Below are positions 60,374 to 64,000 of a DNA stretch of 64,000 nt, piece after piece. The translations under genes were made by a program, and so were the position numbers. Under the pieces are notes generated by a model. That model ran no database searches. It was not told the origin of the DNA and saw nothing but the letters and a program-made list of their open reading frames with translations. The stretch comes from Camillea tinctor (Eukaryota > Ascomycota > Sordariomycetes > Xylariales > Xylariaceae): positions 810,902 through 874,901 of the forward strand of contig MU394055.1 in NCBI GenBank assembly GCA_022578605.1. Direction: 5' to 3'. The number at the start of each line of letters is the position of its first letter. The stretch's first letter is position 1.

Positions 60374-62960
60374 ACTCCTAGTAATCCGCCTAACTTGACG
60401 ATAACGTCTGGACGTCGCCTATGTCCCCACTTGCACATAGATTCAGTCACCTTCTGCCATTGTACATTTACCAAACAACTAGGGAATTTGCATATCGTCT
60501 CGATAACGACTTGCTAACGCCAGCCGGCCTAGTCTAATCGATCGAATAAAACAACAATCATGATCTGGCGTTTTTTTGAGCGGAATGGTCTTGAGGGAAG
60601 GGGGGAAAAGGCATATAGTTGGATCACATATACGACCCATCCATTATCACCAAATTCATCATCACTAAGAGGCGTCTGGAGTTTCTAGCCACAACCGTTA
60701 TCCAACTATAGGAAAGGGGAAAACCACGGCGTTGGTAACATGCATCATGAGGGGAGAGAGCGACTTATCTTTTGGGGGTTGGGGGGGTTATCATATTCAC
60801 TTTCCCAGGAAGGAAAACGGGGAAATGGTACTTGGAAGGGTGGGCGAAGAGAGAGGAAAGGAAAGGGAACCAGGGAGGAGAACCACGAAGAACGACGGAC
60901 TGGGTCTGTGAGGTGTGGTGTGTGATACCTGATTACTAGGCATGTTTTTGTGGCAAAAAAAAAGCAAAAAAAAAACCTCTTTTTTCTTCTTCATTTTGTT
61001 TTCTCTTCATTACTAGTATTCATTTCTATGGTTCTTGCGGTTCTTTTTTTTTTTAATCATGAAAAGAAACCACTTAACTCAACCCCGCAAACAGTACAAT
61101 TACTGTCACGTCTCATATAGATCCGTCGAATCTACTTTGACAAGGTATCGGGGAAAGGGGAGGAACGACAGATAGATTACAGGCTCTTTTTTCCCCGTTC
61201 ACTCTATTTCCCGAAGACGGGGAAATAGGGAGGATAAGAAAATGATCAATACGGATTATGATTCCATATGAACTTAATTTTTTTTCCTCTTCCTGTAATC
61301 GCTGGTGAATTTTTTTTTTGGTAGGAAGTGATAGCACAAATTGAGTAGCTTTACCTACCTACCTAGTTAGTTAATTGCATTTTTATATCAAAACTGATAC
61401 CTACCATAGAGCCTCGCCTTATACCTACATAGACAATAACAAGGTGATGCGATGATCGTGTCTACAAATGTAACTTATAATCTGATTGATTAACCTATAA
61501 TGTGATTGACGATAGTGAATGCGATGCTATGTAACCTCTTTACTTATACGGAGTCTTTTTATACCACTCCCCCAACTCAAGCCGACTCAACTTGATAGCA
61601 CGTAACTACCCCCAACTCCCAATCCCCAACCCCCAGAACTGGTTTCCTAGGCATAGATACGTAGACACTAGAATAGAAAGAATCAAGCGGTACATGTCTA
61701 GCCTGCTGTGCATTAAATAAACCCGTTACCTCATATAGGTATAGTAGAATACATGACGTTGTTACTACTATCAGCGTAGACGAAAATATCGCTTAACGTC
61801 AATAATATAGAAGCTCCCGTCTGTTTCCATCGCCAAGTGTAATCTTATCCTCGTACCCGACAAGCGAATGTTGAAACGATTGCGCCACCAATCAGCAATA
61901 CGAATTTGTATCAAGTCACTTAATTCTTTTTTTCGTTTTCTACTTATTTCTCACAAGGGTTATCACACAAGTCATTCTCGAGAGAGTGGTTATTGTTCGT
62001 GAAATGAATAGATTCATATAGTCCTCTACCCATGGCGATGGTCTGTGTTTGTGTTTTATATAGCTATCTTACAGGTCTGGCAAAATTGTCTTCTCTTGGC
62101 TTTTAATTTCTTTTCCTTTTTTTGCCTTGCATAGCCATCCTCCACCTCCGCCTTCATCCAGCAAACTCGCCTATCAAGCAGCACTTCCAAGCTATTTTTT
62201 TTATGTTTTCTTTTGAGTTTTTTCATGATCATCATCATTATATGTACAGGTTTGCTGGATTCATAATATGGGGGCTTAAAGTCCAGATAGATCTGGGTGC
62301 CACACCTGTTGAGGTTTAGATGAAGCATATTAATATGTCCCATCTAATATTAAAAAAAAGACACAGTCTTGGGGGCCGCCCCTTCATCTAAGAAGGCAAT
62401 AGGGGCGGCTCACTGTTGTCTCTTTTGGGGGTTATTTCGCTGGAGGAAGTCGGCGCTAGTCCTCCGCCCCTATTCCTCCTGATATAGGAAGCTGTTGGCT
62501 GATAGGAGCGGAAGATAGTTGCCATACTCTCGACAGAAAGTTTGTCGGAACACGCGAAACGAGTGCAATTACACGATCATATTACCACGAGGCTGTGGCC
62601 TATGTTGTCAGCAATGATCGTGGGGGGTCGCAGCATCGACCCAGCTTGTGTGGGCAGGACGCGAATGAGCGGCGCGGGTTAATGGGGGGGCGCTTATTGA
62701 CCACCGGAAGAAAGCAAGACCAGCTTGGGATTCTTCCGTAGTGGAAAGCAGCTCCTCCCGGTCATACGCACATTGCGCGCGCGCAATGCAATAGAACAAC
62801 AGCACGGGACAAAAGTGTCCCATGGAAAAAATGACATAAAAATGAGCGAACGGCTTTAACATGAAAACAACCGTCTACTATCTTCGTATCCTTCCGGTGG
62901 TGGTGTTGGTGTTGGTGTTGGTGGTAGCAGTACGTAAGGTACAGTTCCTCCTGTAGTTCA
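60374..62960. other. Intergenic region between convergent genes
   Basis: 2.6 kb downstream of both Mpe1 (+) and the glycogen-binding protein gene (-). Poly-T and poly-A runs are common. The GC-richer part near 62380-62800 holds an inverted repeat (62398-62474). No gene supported. Confidence 0.5.
62398..62474. repeat. Inverted repeat with 11-bp perfect arms
   Basis: AATAGGGGCGG at 62398-62408 and CCGCCCCTATT at 62464-62474; pairing extends imperfectly outward. It lies about 490 bp downstream of the stop of the glycogen-binding protein gene. Function unknown. Confidence 0.7.
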
Positions 62961-63806
62961 TCACGAGCGGACAACGATGCCGTTGCGGCGAGCACTGCGC
63001 GAGACGTACTCCTCATCGTCGCTGCTGGAGCAGCTGCTGTCAGAGTCCGAGTAGCCACAGCGGGTGCCGCCACAGTCGATCTTGACGCGGTCACCCTTGC
63101 GCGTGATACCATAGCGCTCGCACGTGCAGTTGCTGCAGTCTGAAGCGGGAGTGCTGTAGCCCGACAGCGAGGAGTTGGGCGATGAGCTGTCGGAGCGGTA
63201 CGAGAGACTCGAGCCAGATGAGGACACGGGCGAGGTGGAGAAGTTGGTGATGACGTCCTCCTCGATACCAGCGCTGCCAAAGCGTGCGGTTAGTTCCTCG
63301 ATAGTCTCATCGTCGCAGTAGTCGGCGTCCAGGATGTGGCGGGTGGCGTGGGGTGACATTGGCTTTGGTGCCACGATCTGCGATGAGGAGAGAGGTCGGC
63401 CCTTGGGGATATCAACGCTGAGGGAACCGCGCTTGGAGGACCGGTGCTTGTCCTTGGATGACGAGGATGAGTGCTTGGATGAGCTTTTGCTGTGTGACTT
63501 GGAGGACTTGTCCTTGGGAACGTCAAGGATGTTCAATTCTCGGCCGGTAGTGGGCTCGACAGTTGAGGCTTCACTTGGGTTGTGCGATACGTGGTAGCCG
63601 TCGATGATGTAGTAGTACCAGTAGCGCTGACCGGCCTCGAGGTTGCCCTGGAATCTGAATGTACCCTTCCACGAGCCAGACTTGGAGGAGGACTTGTCCT
63701 TGGAAAGGGGGATCTGACCAACATAGTTGTCCCAAGATCCGAGAAGGTGTACGGACTTGACACCGGAAGAAACACGAAGAGAGAAAGAGAGTTGAATGGT
63801 CGCCAT
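62961..63806 (-). CDS. Glycogen-binding (CBM48/AMPK-beta-like) domain protein
   Basis: 281 residues, no intron. Residues 1-95 form an E-set carbohydrate-binding domain of the AMPK-beta/isoamylase-N type: VKSVHLLGSWDNYVGQIPL, WKGTFRFQGNL and the RYWYYYIIDGYHVSHNPSE strand pair, with the tryptophans expected to stack on glucan. The middle is Ser/Lys-rich (KSSKSHSKSSSKHSSSSSKD), the rest Ser-rich with an acidic end, and a CSNCTCERYG Cys cluster lies near 225. No kinase-binding C-terminal domain of true AMPK beta subunits is seen, so a free-standing glycogen- or starch-binding protein is more likely. Similar short proteins are common in filamentous ascomycetes; the role is unknown. Confidence 0.85.
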   Translation of the reverse strand: MATIQLSFSLRVSSGVKSVHLLGSWDNYVGQIPLSKDKSSSKSGSWKGTFRFQGNLEAGQRYWYYYIIDGYHVSHNPSEASTVEPTTGRELNILDVPKDKSSKSHSKSSSKHSSSSSKDKHRSSKRGSLSVDIPKGRPLSSSQIVAPKPMSPHATRHILDADYCDDETIEELTARFGSAGIEEDVITNFSTSPVSSSGSSLSYRSDSSSPNSSLSGYSTPASDCSNCTCERYGITRKGDRVKIDCGGTRCGYSDSDSSCSSSDDEEYVSRSARRNGIVVRS

Positions 63807-64000
63807 TTTTACTTGAAGTTGTTATTGCAAATTATTGTCGTTTAGGAAATAAAGAAATTTCAGGGGGGAAAAATTCAAGGGACCTTTCGAGCAAGTAAAA
63901 GCTAGTTTCTTGTTTCTATTAGGGGGGTTAATGTGATGATGGTAATAGGGGGCGTAAGTTGACCGGCAACTGTATGTTAGAGTATGATTTTTTGGTATAG
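63807..64000. promoter_or_regulatory. 5' flank of the glycogen-binding protein gene
   Basis: Upstream of the minus-strand start at 63806. The leader reads out of AT-rich sequence. No specific element claimed. Confidence 0.35.

Noticed and set aside
1..64000. Secondary-metabolite cluster or CRISPR array
   Set aside because: No PKS, NRPS, terpene synthase or regularly spaced repeats seen; the genes are unrelated housekeeping functions.

Overview
The window is nuclear DNA from a filamentous ascomycete (Pezizomycotina, probably Sordariomycetes). Genes are monocistronic, carry few short GT-AG introns (about 54 to 114 nt, one of about 340 nt), and sit among long non-coding stretches full of microsatellites and poly-purine/pyrimidine tracts. 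The gene content (HET-domain protein, Pom1-type DYRK kinase, PalI/Sur7 protein, GPI-type PLC-like protein) is typical of such fungi. No rRNA, tRNA, CRISPR array or intact autonomous transposon was recognised.

Layout. 1-17355 holds no confident gene, only low-complexity DNA and a few weak coding-like fragments. 17356-21920 (-) is a Pom1-like DYRK kinase with an extra N-terminal exon. 21921-29304 is mostly intergenic; it holds a 291-bp MITE-like inverted-repeat element (23088-23378) and a small two-exon DUF4536/DMAC1-like gene (26719-27147, -). 29305-41893 is gene dense: single-pass membrane protein (+), HET-domain protein (-), Mpp10 (-), AP-3 mu subunit (+, divergent from Mpp10), mitochondrial malonyl-CoA:ACP transacylase (+), small two-TM protein (+), 5-hydroxyisourate hydrolase (-). 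41894-45936 has no recognisable gene. 45937-53011 holds Get3 (+), a truncated GST (+), an amidohydrolase-2 protein (+) and a PLC-like phosphodiesterase (-). 55253-63806 holds a Sur7/PalI-family protein (+), Mpe1 (+) and a glycogen-binding-domain protein (-).

Most genes are unrelated housekeeping functions: ribosome biogenesis (Mpp10), vesicle sorting (AP-3), mitochondrial fatty-acid synthesis (Mct1), tail-anchored protein insertion (Get3), mRNA 3' end processing (Mpe1), urate breakdown (HIU hydrolase) and polarity (Pom1). They do not form a metabolic cluster. Exon-intron models were built by hand from splice signals, reading phase and family expectations.

I found no convincing new multi-gene system. 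The best leads are the MITE-like element, the GST gene that has lost most of its C-terminal domain, the reconstructed first exon of the Pom1 homologue, the small DMAC1-like gene and the 17-kb gene-free block with possible gene relics.
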